Positions 32,909 through 42,465 of a DNA stretch of 64,000 nucleotides are shown here, in pieces. Source of the stretch: Nocardioides antri (GTDB lineage Bacteria > Actinomycetota > Actinomycetes > Propionibacteriales > Nocardioidaceae). The first letter of the stretch is position 1. Every line of letters begins with the position of its first letter. The stretch spans positions 28,086 through 92,085 of the forward strand of contig NZ_VUJW01000004.1 in the NCBI RefSeq assembly GCF_008373765.1, given 5' to 3'. The translations under genes were made by a program, and so were the position numbers. The notes under the pieces were generated by a model. That model saw nothing but the letters and a program-made list of their open reading frames with translations. It made no database searches and had not been told where the DNA came from.

Positions 32909-33424
32909 GTGGGGGTGCGTAACTACCTCGTTGAGGGCGTCTCCGGAACGGGGAAGACCTCGGTCTGCCGAGAGCTGAACCGGCGTGGCTACCAGGCCAT
33001 CAACGGCGACATCGAGCTTGCCTACCAGGGCGATCCCGAGACTGGCGAAGCGACCGACAGCGCCATGCACGAGCACCACATCTGGGACGTGGATCGGGTA
33101 CGGGATCTGGTGGCCGAACGAACCGAGCCAGTCACGTTCTTCTGCGGAGGCTCTCGCAACTTCTCGAAGTTCATCGATCTGTTTGACGACGTGTTCGTCC
33201 TCGACGTCGATCTCGACACCTTGCAACAGCGGCTCGATCAGCGGCCTCAAGATGAGTGGGGCTCGAAACCGTCGGAGCGCGATCTCATCCTCCGCCTTCA
33301 CCGCACTAAGAACGACATCCCTAGGAACGGCATCGTTATCGATGCGACTCGACCGGTCACCGACGTCGTTGACGAGATCCTTCGGCATTCGGGCCTGAGG
33401 GTCAGCAGCGGCGACGTCGAGTGA
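32909..33424 (+). CDS. P-loop AAA/nucleoside-kinase-like protein
   Basis: A 171-residue single P-loop protein. Walker A is EGVSGTGKTSVCRELNRRGY at about residues 9-28; a DID-type metal site follows in INGDIELAY; FFCGGSRNF and the arginine-rich RPQDEWGSKPSERDLILRLH form a lid-like part. It looks like the AAA_33/shikimate-kinase-like group that phosphorylates small molecules or nucleotides; the substrate is not known. Codon use is less GC-biased than in flanking genes (many T- or A-ending codons), suggesting recent acquisition. GTG 32909 and GTG 32915 are both possible starts. Confidence 0.8.
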   Translation: MGVRNYLVEGVSGTGKTSVCRELNRRGYQAINGDIELAYQGDPETGEATDSAMHEHHIWDVDRVRDLVAERTEPVTFFCGGSRNFSKFIDLFDDVFVLDVDLDTLQQRLDQRPQDEWGSKPSERDLILRLHRTKNDIPRNGIVIDATRPVTDVVDEILRHSGLRVSSGDVE

Positions 33425-33570
33425 TCCGAGGCCCGCCCGCTGCTTGGCAACAGCGGGCGCGCATCGGGATCGCGCCGACAGGCGACTCGATGACGCAGTT
33501 GCGCCTATCACCGCGGGGCCCCAAGGTGAGTTTTCCCGGGCCTTCACGGTGGGTCTTGCACAATGTGCGC

Positions 33571-34524
33571 GTGCGAGGCTTCGGTAGGACTGGCCGACGT
33601 GGTGGACGGACGCCGGCGGACGTGTGGCGAGATTGGATGCAGGCCAACGAGTCCGGCGACGTGGAGCGGGCGGGCCAGCTCGCCGCGGAGATGACCCGCG
33701 TCGCTCCGGAGTCGTTCGAGGCCTGGTTCGAGGCGGGGCTTCATGCGAAGGCGCGACGTGACTGGCCGCGATGTGCGAAGTGGAACGAGCGCGCCATGGA
33801 ACTCTTCGGTCAGCATCAGGTCGACGAGTACGGGGGAGTGAATCCTGCTGCCTGGAATCTCGGCATCGCGGCCACCGCGATCGGGGACTGGGCCCTGGCG
33901 CGGAGGGCCTGGACGACGTTCGGCGTCACCGGGATGGCGGCGGAGTCGAACTCACCCATCGACATGGATCTGGGGCAGGTGCCGATTCGCCTGAATCCGG
34001 ATCGGCCGAGCCTGACTCTTCAATCAGTGCCGGAGTACGGCGAGACGGAGGTCGTCTGGTGCTGGAGGCGCAGCCCCGCGCACGCTGTCATAGCCAGCGT
34101 CCCCTTGCCGGAGTCGGGCCACCGGTTCAGGGATGTCGTCCTGCACGACGGTGAGCCGAAAGGCACCCGGAGAAATGGCGAGTCAGAGGTGCCGGTGTTC
34201 GATCAGCTCGAACGGCTCGAGGAGTCGGGGCTCCCAACCTGGCAACTACAGGTCGAGGGCGCCACGGACGAGGATCTTGCGTCGCTCGCCGACCTCGCAG
34301 GACCACGCGGGCTCGGGCTCGACGATTGGTCGGGCATCAAGGTCATGTGCAGCACCTGTTCCCATGGATCCGCTGACCCCGACCATGTCCACCCGCCGGC
34401 CAAGCCAGGGTCACGCACCCTTGGGCTGGCTGGAGACGAGCCCGCACTGGCGCAAGTCCTTGACCAATGGGTCCAGGCTTCACCCTCGAGGCCTCGCCTG
34501 CTCGAGTTTGATTTGATCTGGTGA
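33571..34524 (+). CDS. TPR-like hypothetical protein
   Basis: About 317 residues, not assigned to a function. The N-terminal third has TPR-like helical pairs (DWMQANESGDVERAGQLAAE, FEAWFEAGLHAKARRDWPRC, WNLGIAATAIGDWALARRAW). The rest is mixed alpha/beta with VVWCWRRSPAHAVI and a histidine/cysteine cluster CSTCSHGSADPDHVHPP that could bind metal. Starts GTG 33565 or 33571 are likelier than the far upstream ATC-rich region. Base composition is lower in GC than usual here. It follows the P-loop gene by about 145 bases on the same strand. Confidence 0.65.
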   Translation: MRGFGRTGRRGGRTPADVWRDWMQANESGDVERAGQLAAEMTRVAPESFEAWFEAGLHAKARRDWPRCAKWNERAMELFGQHQVDEYGGVNPAAWNLGIAATAIGDWALARRAWTTFGVTGMAAESNSPIDMDLGQVPIRLNPDRPSLTLQSVPEYGETEVVWCWRRSPAHAVIASVPLPESGHRFRDVVLHDGEPKGTRRNGESEVPVFDQLERLEESGLPTWQLQVEGATDEDLASLADLAGPRGLGLDDWSGIKVMCSTCSHGSADPDHVHPPAKPGSRTLGLAGDEPALAQVLDQWVQASPSRPRLLEFDLIW

Positions 34525-34642
34525 GCGCGCCGACAGGCGGCGAAAGGACAGCACCAAACCGGGCGCGCTCATGCCCCGCCACCCCGCCCCGAGCCCGAGC
34601 ACACGAGAGGGACCCGCAGGTGCGCGGGCTACCCTCGGGCCC

Positions 34643-35287
34643 ATGGTGACGGAGCGCACGTACGGCGGGGTGGCGGCGGACGACCGCCGCCAGCGTCGTC
34701 GTACGGCGCTGCTCGACGCCGGGCTGGAGTGCCTCGGGAGCGAGGACGCCGACATCAGCGTGCGGCGGGTCTGCGCGGTCTCCGGCCTGACCCAGCGCTA
34801 CTTCTACGAGAGCTTTGCGAACCTCGACGAGCTCCAGGTCGCGCTGTTCAACCAGATCGCCGCCGACGTCGCGGTCGAGGGCGTCGCCGCGTTGGAGGCG
34901 CACCCGTCGGCCGACCTCGACGAGGCCTGCCGGGTCGTCTTCAGCGGCGCCTACTCCGTCTTCCGGCGAGACCCGCGCAAGGCCCGCGCGGCGCTCGCCG
35001 TCGCCTCCGGCACGGTCGGCCTGACCGAGGCCCGCCGCGCGATCGTGCTGTCGTACGCCGACACCCTGCTCGCCTACCTGGGCGCGGAGTTCGGCCAGCC
35101 CGTCGACACCACCCGGGCCCGGATCGCCTCGCTCTACGCCGTCGGCGGGGCGCTCGAGGTGACGCACGCCGTGCTCAACGGCGACGTCGACCTGACCGAG
35201 GAGGAGCTCAGCGAGGTCGCAGGCGGCCTGCTCGCCTCGTCGGTCCGGCAGCTGGCGGCGCCTAGGTCAGGCGCCAGCCCCGCCTGA
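34643..35287 (+). CDS. TetR family transcriptional regulator
   Basis: A 214-residue TetR protein with helix-turn-helix at residues 20-65 (ALLDAGLECLGSEDADISVR, VCAVSGLTQRYFYESFANLD). The QRYFYESF recognition helix is typical of actinobacterial TetR proteins near lipid genes. Its 3' end overlaps the convergent DUF2236 gene by 26 bases. It may control the DUF2236/FadD divergon beyond it, whose promoter holds a dyad (36125-36152). Inference from position. Confidence 0.88.
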   Translation: MVTERTYGGVAADDRRQRRRTALLDAGLECLGSEDADISVRRVCAVSGLTQRYFYESFANLDELQVALFNQIAADVAVEGVAALEAHPSADLDEACRVVFSGAYSVFRRDPRKARAALAVASGTVGLTEARRAIVLSYADTLLAYLGAEFGQPVDTTRARIASLYAVGGALEVTHAVLNGDVDLTEEELSEVAGGLLASSVRQLAAPRSGASPA

Positions 35288-36083
35288 CCCGGAACCGGAC
35301 CTCCGCGAGCTGGAGCCGGACCGGAAGCATCCGCACCCACCGCGGGAGCAGCCGCGAGCCGAACCGCAGGACCCGCACCATCCGGTCGAAGCGGCGCTGC
35401 TGGCTGTCGGTCCAGGTGAGCCCCATCGCCTCGCGGAACTCCGGCGGGAGGAACCCCACGGTCGCGAACCTGTTGAGCGACCGGTTCCCCCAGCGCATGA
35501 AGCGCGGGATCATCTCGAGGTCGACCAGCGCGAGCAGGTGGTCGCGCACGGGGTCGTCGTACTTTACGCGGGCGACACCCTCCGCCCAGTAGGCGTCGAA
35601 GGCAGCGCGGTCGGCGGGCCACTGGTCGGACGGCACCTGCAGGCTGGTCCCGAGCCGGCTGCAGTAGGCGTAGAGCGCGTCGGCCTCGGCGTCCGTCATC
35701 GGCCCGAGGAAGGCGAGGCGCATGTCGCGGAAGCCGACGTAGAGACAGGCCGCGACCCACAGCTGCAGCTCCGGGTCGAAGGCGTTGTACTTCACCGGAC
35801 TGTCGGGGCGCGACCGCACCGCGGTGTGCGAGCGGTTGACCGCCTGGCGGTACGCCGCCCGGTCGGCCTCGCTCCCGAAGAGGGCAACCACGAGATAGCT
35901 GATCGTCGTGCGGAGCCGCTTCCAGGGATGGATCATCACGTTGCCGCTGTCGACCGTGCTCTCGAGGACGCCGTAGCCGACCTCGCGCCAGCCGAGCTGC
36001 ATGATCACGTTGGCGGCGGCGCCCAACATGCCGGCCGGACCGGGGATGTGGTCGCGCATGTCGAACGAGCGGTCGGTCCTCAT
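35262..36083 (-). CDS. DUF2236 (MpaB-like) protein, paralog 2
   Basis: A 273-residue member of PF09995. It shares with paralog 3 (37969) the blocks LGWREVGYGVLES, SPVKYNAFDPELQLWVAAC, GTSLQVPSDQWP and FDAYWAEGVARV. The family histidine seen in paralog 1 within WPHATFFE is Ala here (LWVAAC), and the second His of YWDHM is replaced by Glu-Gly, so a heme or oxygenase role is doubtful. ATG 36083 is chosen over an ATG 60 bases upstream because conserved sequence starts after it. It is divergent from fadD. Confidence 0.82.
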   Translation of the reverse strand: MRTDRSFDMRDHIPGPAGMLGAAANVIMQLGWREVGYGVLESTVDSGNVMIHPWKRLRTTISYLVVALFGSEADRAAYRQAVNRSHTAVRSRPDSPVKYNAFDPELQLWVAACLYVGFRDMRLAFLGPMTDAEADALYAYCSRLGTSLQVPSDQWPADRAAFDAYWAEGVARVKYDDPVRDHLLALVDLEMIPRFMRWGNRSLNRFATVGFLPPEFREAMGLTWTDSQQRRFDRMVRVLRFGSRLLPRWVRMLPVRLQLAEVRFRVRRGWRLT

Positions 36084-36124
36084 GCCCCCAGCCTCCGCCG
36101 TTCCGAGGACCCGCACCAGGGTCG

Positions 36125-36176
36125 TGACACATTGTGGACACAAGCGTTGTCAGATTGGGTCGCGCGCAGGTAGCTT
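36125..36176 (+). promoter_or_regulatory. Promoter and overlapping dyad before the FadD gene
   Basis: TTGTCA (36147-36152), 18-base spacer, TAGCTT (36171-36176), then GTG 36183: a leaderless promoter. The dyad TGACA...TTGTG-GA-CACAA...TGTCA spans 36125-36152 and covers the -35, so a repressor could block it. Confidence 0.55.
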
Positions 36177-36182
36177 GCCGGG

Positions 36183-37955
36183 GTGGCCTACGACAACCGC
36201 ACCCTCTGCGCAGCCTTCCAGCAGACAGCAGCAGCGCACCCCGACGCGGTCGCGCTCCGCACTCCCGACGACAGCGTCTCGCTCACGTGGCGGCAGTACG
36301 CCGACCGCGTGCGCGCGGTCGCGGCGGGTCTCGCCGCACTCGGCGTGCAGCGTGGCGACACCGTCGCGCTCATGCTCACCAACCGGCCGGAGTTCCACGT
36401 CGCCGACACCGGCGTGCTCCACACCGGCGCCACGCCGTTCTCGATCTACAACACGCTGGCCACCGACCAGATCGCCTATCTCTTCGGCAACGCCGGCAAC
36501 AGGGTGGTGATCACCGAGCAGCAGTTCCTCGAGAAGCTCAGGCTCGCGAACACCTCCGGCCAGGTCGAGCACTTCGTCGTCGTCGACGGGCCCGCGGAGG
36601 GCGCGATCACCCTGGAGGAGCTGGAGGCGAGCGGCGACCCGTCGTACGACTTCGACGCGGCCTGGCAGGCCGTTGAGCCGTCCGACGTCCTCACCCTCAT
36701 CTACACCTCGGGCACGACCGGTCCGCCCAAGGGCGTGGAGCTGACGCACGCGAACCTGATGGCCGAGATGGATGCCCTCGAGGGCTACTTCCCGCTGACC
36801 CACGAGGACTCGCTCGTGTCCTACCTGCCCGACGCGCACATCGCGAACCGGTGGGGCGCCCACTACAACAACCTGCGGTTCGGCATCCGGATCACCACGG
36901 TCGCCGACCCCAAGCAGCTCGTCGCGACGCTGCCGCTGGTCCGCCCGACGTTCTTCGGCGCCGTGCCGGCGGTCTGGTACAAGGTCAAGGCCGGCATCGA
37001 GGCGGCGCTGGCCGCGGAGCCCGACGAGAAGAAGCGCAAGATCGCCCAGTGGGCGATCGGGACCGGCACCAAGGTCGCCTGGCTGCGGTCCGAGGGGAAG
37101 CCGGTGCCGCTGGCGCTCAAGCTGCAGCACGGGATCGCCGACAAGGTGGTGCTCAGCAAGCTGCGGGAGCGGATGGGCCTCGACCGGGTCCGGGTGGCCG
37201 CCACCGGTGCCTCCGCCATCGCGCCCGACGCGCTGGCGTTCATGCTCGGCCTCGGCATCCCGGTGCTCGAGGTCTGGGGCATGTCCGAGACCTCCGCCGT
37301 GGTCACCATGAACCCGCCCGACGGCATCCGGATCGGCACCGTCGGCAAGGTCGTCCCCGGCGGCACCGAGATCTCGCTCGCTGACGACGGCGAGCTGCTC
37401 GTGCGCGGCCCACTGGTGATGAAGGGCTACCGCAACGACCCGGAGCGCACCGCCGAGGCCATCGACGCCGACGGCTGGATGCACACCGGCGACATCGCGA
37501 CGATCGACGACGACGGGTACGTCCGGATCGTCGACCGCAAGAAGGAGCTCATCATCAACGCGGCCGGCAAGAACATGTCGCCGCAGAACATCGAGGGCGC
37601 GATCAAGGTCGCCTGCCCGCTGGTGCTGAGTGCCGTCGCCGTCGGCGACGACCGCCCCTACGTCACCGCGCTGCTGACCCTGGACCCCGACGCGTGCGCG
37701 GCGTACGCCGAGAAGGCCGGCCTGACGGACGGCTCCCCCGCCGTGCTCGCCGAGGACCCCTCCGTGCGGGCCCTCGTCCAGGCCGGGATCGACCAGGCCA
37801 ACGAGAAGCTCGCACGCGTCGAGCAGATCAAGAAGTTCGTGATCCTGCCGTCGACGTGGGAGCCCGGCGGCGACGAGCTCACGCCGACCATGAAGCTCAA
37901 GCGCAGGCCGATCGCCGAGAAGTACGCGTCCGAGATCGACGCGCTCTATTCCTAG
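36183..37955 (+). CDS. Long-chain fatty-acid-CoA ligase (FadD15-like)
   Basis: A 590-residue AMP-binding enzyme that activates a carboxylic acid with ATP and CoA. Motifs: YTSGTTGPPKGVELTH phosphate loop, VWGMSETSAVVTMNPPDGIR, GWMHTGDIATIDDDGY, DRKKELIINAAGKNMSP hinge and TPTMKLKRRPI with the C-terminal catalytic Lys. Length and the YLPDAHIANR block fit the FadD15/AMP-dependent long-chain group. GTG 36183. It heads the operon FadD, DUF2236, APH-type kinase, ACAD10/11-like dehydrogenase. Confidence 0.92.
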   Translation: MAYDNRTLCAAFQQTAAAHPDAVALRTPDDSVSLTWRQYADRVRAVAAGLAALGVQRGDTVALMLTNRPEFHVADTGVLHTGATPFSIYNTLATDQIAYLFGNAGNRVVITEQQFLEKLRLANTSGQVEHFVVVDGPAEGAITLEELEASGDPSYDFDAAWQAVEPSDVLTLIYTSGTTGPPKGVELTHANLMAEMDALEGYFPLTHEDSLVSYLPDAHIANRWGAHYNNLRFGIRITTVADPKQLVATLPLVRPTFFGAVPAVWYKVKAGIEAALAAEPDEKKRKIAQWAIGTGTKVAWLRSEGKPVPLALKLQHGIADKVVLSKLRERMGLDRVRVAATGASAIAPDALAFMLGLGIPVLEVWGMSETSAVVTMNPPDGIRIGTVGKVVPGGTEISLADDGELLVRGPLVMKGYRNDPERTAEAIDADGWMHTGDIATIDDDGYVRIVDRKKELIINAAGKNMSPQNIEGAIKVACPLVLSAVAVGDDRPYVTALLTLDPDACAAYAEKAGLTDGSPAVLAEDPSVRALVQAGIDQANEKLARVEQIKKFVILPSTWEPGGDELTPTMKLKRRPIAEKYASEIDALYS

Positions 37956-37968
37956 GAAAGGGCCCGCC

Positions 37969-38883
37969 ATGGGAGCCGAACCGCTGCACACCCACGACCT
38001 CGTCCCCGACCCCACCATGGGTGACGACGTCGGGGACCTCATCCGCGCCCAGAGGTCCGCCGAGCGGGCCGAGGAGATCGCCCTGCTCCGCCGCAAGATA
38101 GACGGGATCGTCGTCCTCATCGCGGGCCCCGCCAACGTGGCCCTCCAGCTCGGCTGGCCGGAGGTCGGCTACGGCGTCGTCGAGAGCAAGGTCGACAGCG
38201 GGAAGGTGACCAAGCACCCGTTCAAGCGGTTCCGCACCACCGTCGGGTACCTCGGTGTCGCCCTGCTCGGCAGCCACACCCAGCGGATGGCCTACCGGAA
38301 GGCGATCAACGAGCAGCACCGGCAGGTGCGGTCCACGCCCGACAGCCCGGTGAAGTACAACGCGTTCAACCGCGAGCTCCAGCTCTGGGTCGCGAGCTGC
38401 ATCTACTACGGGACCGTGGACGCGTTCACCAAGATGCACGGCCCGCTCACCCGGGACGAAGAGGCGATCGTGCTGCGGGCCGGCGCGCGGATCGGCACCA
38501 CGCTGCAGGTCCCGCAGGACATGTGGCACCGCACCCCCGAGGAGTTCTGGGCCTACTGGGAGGAGGGTCTGGCGCGGGTCGACATCGACGAGCGGGTCGG
38601 GAGCTACCTCCGCAGCCTGCTCCGGATGGAGATCGTGCCCAAGCCCCTCTACCGGGCGTTCGGGCCGTTGCACCAGTGGCTCAACACCGGCTTCATCCCC
38701 GAGCCGGTCCGCGGCCAGCTCGGCCTGCCCTGGGACGAGCGGGACCAGCGCCGGCACGACCGGCTGATGCGCGTCATTGGTGCTCTCTCGCGCCCGCTCC
38801 CCCATTTCGTCCGCGCCTTCCCGATCAACGCGATGAGGCTCAACCTGGAGATCCGGCGCCGCCTCGGCCGGCCGATGGTGTGA
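37969..38883 (+). CDS. DUF2236 (MpaB-like) protein, paralog 3
   Basis: A 304-residue PF09995 member, close to paralog 2: LGWPEVGYGVVESKVDSGKV, SPVKYNAFNRELQLWVASC, IGTTLQVPQDMW, FWAYWEEGLARV. As in paralog 2, both family histidines are missing. An N-terminal extension of about 40 residues is absent in paralog 2. GGAAAGGG precedes ATG 37969; the stop overlaps the next gene as GTGA. The close sequence and opposite orientation around fadD suggest duplication with inversion or a two-subunit system. Confidence 0.83.
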   Translation: MGAEPLHTHDLVPDPTMGDDVGDLIRAQRSAERAEEIALLRRKIDGIVVLIAGPANVALQLGWPEVGYGVVESKVDSGKVTKHPFKRFRTTVGYLGVALLGSHTQRMAYRKAINEQHRQVRSTPDSPVKYNAFNRELQLWVASCIYYGTVDAFTKMHGPLTRDEEAIVLRAGARIGTTLQVPQDMWHRTPEEFWAYWEEGLARVDIDERVGSYLRSLLRMEIVPKPLYRAFGPLHQWLNTGFIPEPVRGQLGLPWDERDQRRHDRLMRVIGALSRPLPHFVRAFPINAMRLNLEIRRRLGRPMV

Positions 38884-39907
38884 CGACGGACCTTCGCGCG
38901 GTCGAGAGGTGGATGGACGACCGCGGGCTCGGACGCGGGCCGATCGAGCGCGTCACGCCGATCTCCGGCGGCACCCAGAACGTCATGCTGCGCTTCGAGC
39001 GCGACGGCAGGCCCTACGTCCTCCGTCGCGGTCCCGAGCACCTTCGGCCACGCAGCAACGACGTCATCCGCCGCGAGTGCCGCGTGCTCCGCAGCCTCGG
39101 TGACACCGCCGTGCCGCACCCCGCCCTGATCGCGGCGTGCGACGACGAGACGGTCCTCGGCGACGCAGTGTTCTACCTGATGGAGCCGGTCGACGGGTTC
39201 AACGCCAGCATCGGTCTCCCCCGCTCCACGCCGGTGACCCCGCGATCCGCCACGAGATGGGGCTGCGGCTGGTCGACGCCCTCGCGACGCTGGCCGAGGT
39301 CGACCACCAGGCCGTCGGCCTCGGTGACTTCGGCAAGCCGGACGGATTCCTCGAGCGGCAGGTGCCGCGTTGGCTGGCCGAGCTTGCGTCGTACGACGAC
39401 TTCCCGGAGTACCCCGGCCCCGACATCGGGCCCGTCCACGAGGTCGCGGCGTGGCTGGAGGCCCACCGTCCCTCGCACTGGCGGCCCGGCATCCTGCACG
39501 GCGACTACCACGCGGCCAACGTGATGTTCTCCCCCGACGGCCCCGACGTCGTCGCGGTCGTCGACTGGGAGATGTGCACCATCGGCGACCCGCTGCTCGA
39601 CCTCGGCTGGCTGCTCGCGACCTGGGAGCTGCCCGGCGCGCCCGAGGAGTTCGCCGGACCGCTCAGCCGTGCCGGCGGCCTGGCCACGGCGGACGCGCTG
39701 GTCCGGCGGTACGCCGAGCGCAGCACCCGCGACCTCGCCGCCGTCGACTGGTACGTCGTCCTCGCCTGCTTCAAGCTCGGCATCGTCCTCGAGGGCAGCC
39801 ATGCCCGAGCGCTGGCCGGCCTCGCTCCGCGGGAGATCGGCGACCGACTCCATCTCACCACGCAGCGCCTCTTCGAGCGCGCCCACGAGCTGATCCAGCA
39901 CATCTGA
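38880..39907 (+). pseudogene. APH-type 4-hydroxyacyl-CoA kinase-like gene, frameshifted
   Basis: The two halves of an aminoglycoside-phosphotransferase-fold kinase lie in different frames. The first half runs from GTG 38880 (GTGA overlap with DUF2236) and has ISGGTQNVMLRFERDGRPYV and YLMEPVDGFNAS. The second half has GILHGDYHAANVMF (catalytic loop) and VVDWEMCTIGDPLLDLGWLL (metal-binding). The frame is lost at the run of five C at 39218-39222; six C would give GLPPLHAGDPAIRHEMGL and restore one 342-residue protein. It may be a real mutation, a phase-variable site or a sequence error. With the ACAD gene behind it, the closest known model is the LvaA/ACAD10-11 kinase that phosphorylates 4-hydroxyacyl-CoA. 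Confidence 0.82.
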
Positions 39908-39916
39908 AGGAGCACC

Positions 39917-41092
<1,176 letters not shown>

Positions 41093-41116
41093 GCGGGCCG
41101 GCACCCGTCGGCACCC

Positions 41117-41881
41117 TCAGGTGGTCAGCACGCCGCCCTCCACCGGCAGCGTCGTGCCGGTGACATAGCCGCTCGCGTCGCTCGCGAGGAACAACAGCGC
41201 CGCGCCGATCTCCTCGTGCCGGCCGAGCCGGCCCATCAGCGTGCGCGGGATGACCGTCCGCTCGACGTACTCGCTCTCGAGCTGGTCGGTCATCTCCGAC
41301 TCGAAGTAGCCCGGCGCCAGCGCGTTGACGCGGATGCCGCGCCGCGGCGTCCACTGCTGGGCGAGGTCGCGGGTGAGCCCGATCAGGCCAGCCTTGCTGG
41401 CCGCGTACGCCGCCTGCGGCAGCCCCATCGTGGTCAGCCCGAGGACGCTGGAGATGTTGACGATCGAGCTGCCCGGCTGCATCACCCGGCCGGCCGCCTG
41501 GGCCATCCAGTAGCACGCGTTGAGGTTCAGGTCGACGACCGAGCGGAACTGCTCCGGCGTCTCCTTCAGGGCCGGCACCGCCGTGCCGACGCCGGCGTTG
41601 TTGACGAGCACGTCCAGCCGGCCGAACTCCTCCATCGCGGCCGCGACGAGGCGCTGGCAGTCCTCCGGGCTGGTCACGTCGGTGCGGACCGCGAGGGCAC
41701 GACGCCCCAGGCCCTCGACCTGCCGGACAGTCTCCGCGAGCCGGTCCTCGCGCCGCGCGCCGAGGACGACGTCGGCGCCGGCCTCGGCCAGGGCGCGCGC
41801 GAAGGTCACCCCGAGACCGCTCGAGGCGCCGGTGACGACGGCGACCCGGCCGTCGAGCCGGAACGTGTCCAGGAAGCCCAT
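41117..41881 (-). CDS. Short-chain dehydrogenase/reductase (FabG/BDH-like)
   Basis: A 254-residue classical SDR with TGASSGLG, NNAGVG, the catalytic Ser of NISSVLG, YAASK and the C-terminal VTGTTLPVEGG typical of FabG and 3-hydroxyacyl dehydrogenases. It converges on the ACAD10/11-like gene (24-base gap) and could supply the 3-hydroxyacyl oxidation step in the same pathway. ATG 41881 with GGGAGAAGGAC upstream. It is downstream of the mce genes on the same strand, so it may also be the last gene of that operon. Confidence 0.9.
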   Translation of the reverse strand: MGFLDTFRLDGRVAVVTGASSGLGVTFARALAEAGADVVLGARREDRLAETVRQVEGLGRRALAVRTDVTSPEDCQRLVAAAMEEFGRLDVLVNNAGVGTAVPALKETPEQFRSVVDLNLNACYWMAQAAGRVMQPGSSIVNISSVLGLTTMGLPQAAYAASKAGLIGLTRDLAQQWTPRRGIRVNALAPGYFESEMTDQLESEYVERTVIPRTLMGRLGRHEEIGAALLFLASDASGYVTGTTLPVEGGVLTT

Positions 41882-41892
41882 GTCCTTCTCCC

Positions 41893-42465
41893 TCACTGGA
41901 ACTGCAGCTGGACCATCTCGTCGACGAGCCACTCGTCGCCGTCCCGCACCATGACGAGCTCGACGCCGCTGCGCGCGTGGAGCGCCTCGCCGCCCTGGCG
42001 TCGGATCTTCCGGTCGGTGAGCGTCTGGTCGGTGAAGACCAGCACCGTGACGTGGTGGTCGTCCTCGACCGTCGCGGCGGAGTTGACCACCCGGCCACGG
42101 CTGACGAGCTGGCGCGGTCCGACCATCTCCTGGCGCAGGCCCTCCAGCGCCTCCGGCGAGTACTCCTCCTGGAACGCGTCGGTGCCGCTCTCCGTCACCC
42201 ACGCCATGTCGTCGTCGTAGGTCCGGTAGTCGTAGGTCAGCCACGACACCACGATCCGCTCCGCCTCGGCGGTCGCGGCCTTCTCCGCGGCCAGGCGGTC
42301 CTCGTGGTCCGACCGGTCCTGCCAGAGCAGGAAGCACGCCACCGCCGCGGCGACCAGGAGCACCGCCAGTCCCGCGCACGCGATCTGCCACCGACGGCTG
42401 TCGGACGACCCGGTGGTGTCCTCTGTCTGGTCCGTCATCGTGCTGACGTCCTCCTCGACGCTCAT
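41893..42465 (-). CDS. Mce-associated membrane protein
   Basis: A 190-residue bitopic protein: acidic cytoplasmic N-terminus, one membrane helix (about residues 27-48, ACAGLAVLLVAAAVACFLLW), and an NTF2-like extracytoplasmic domain (SWLTYDYRTYDDDMAWVTE, VVNSAATVEDDHHVTVLVF). Such mas genes follow mce operons in mycobacteria and streptomycetes, where they stabilise the Mce complex. ATG 42465 forms an ATGA overlap with the mceF stop; a start 21 bases upstream is less likely. Confidence 0.88.
   Translation of the reverse strand: MSVEEDVSTMTDQTEDTTGSSDSRRWQIACAGLAVLLVAAAVACFLLWQDRSDHEDRLAAEKAATAEAERIVVSWLTYDYRTYDDDMAWVTESGTDAFQEEYSPEALEGLRQEMVGPRQLVSRGRVVNSAATVEDDHHVTVLVFTDQTLTDRKIRRQGGEALHARSGVELVMVRDGDEWLVDEMVQLQFQ

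Noticed and set aside
33421-33570. Upstream 50-residue extension of the TPR-like protein
   Set aside because: The segment is unlike the rest in composition, directly abuts the previous stop and lacks a ribosome site; later GTG codons fit better.
38523-39524. Plus-strand frame of 333 codons treated as a single gene
   Set aside because: Its first third overlaps the DUF2236 gene out of frame and its last part is the wrong frame of the kinase; only 38880 to about 39222 is real coding sequence.
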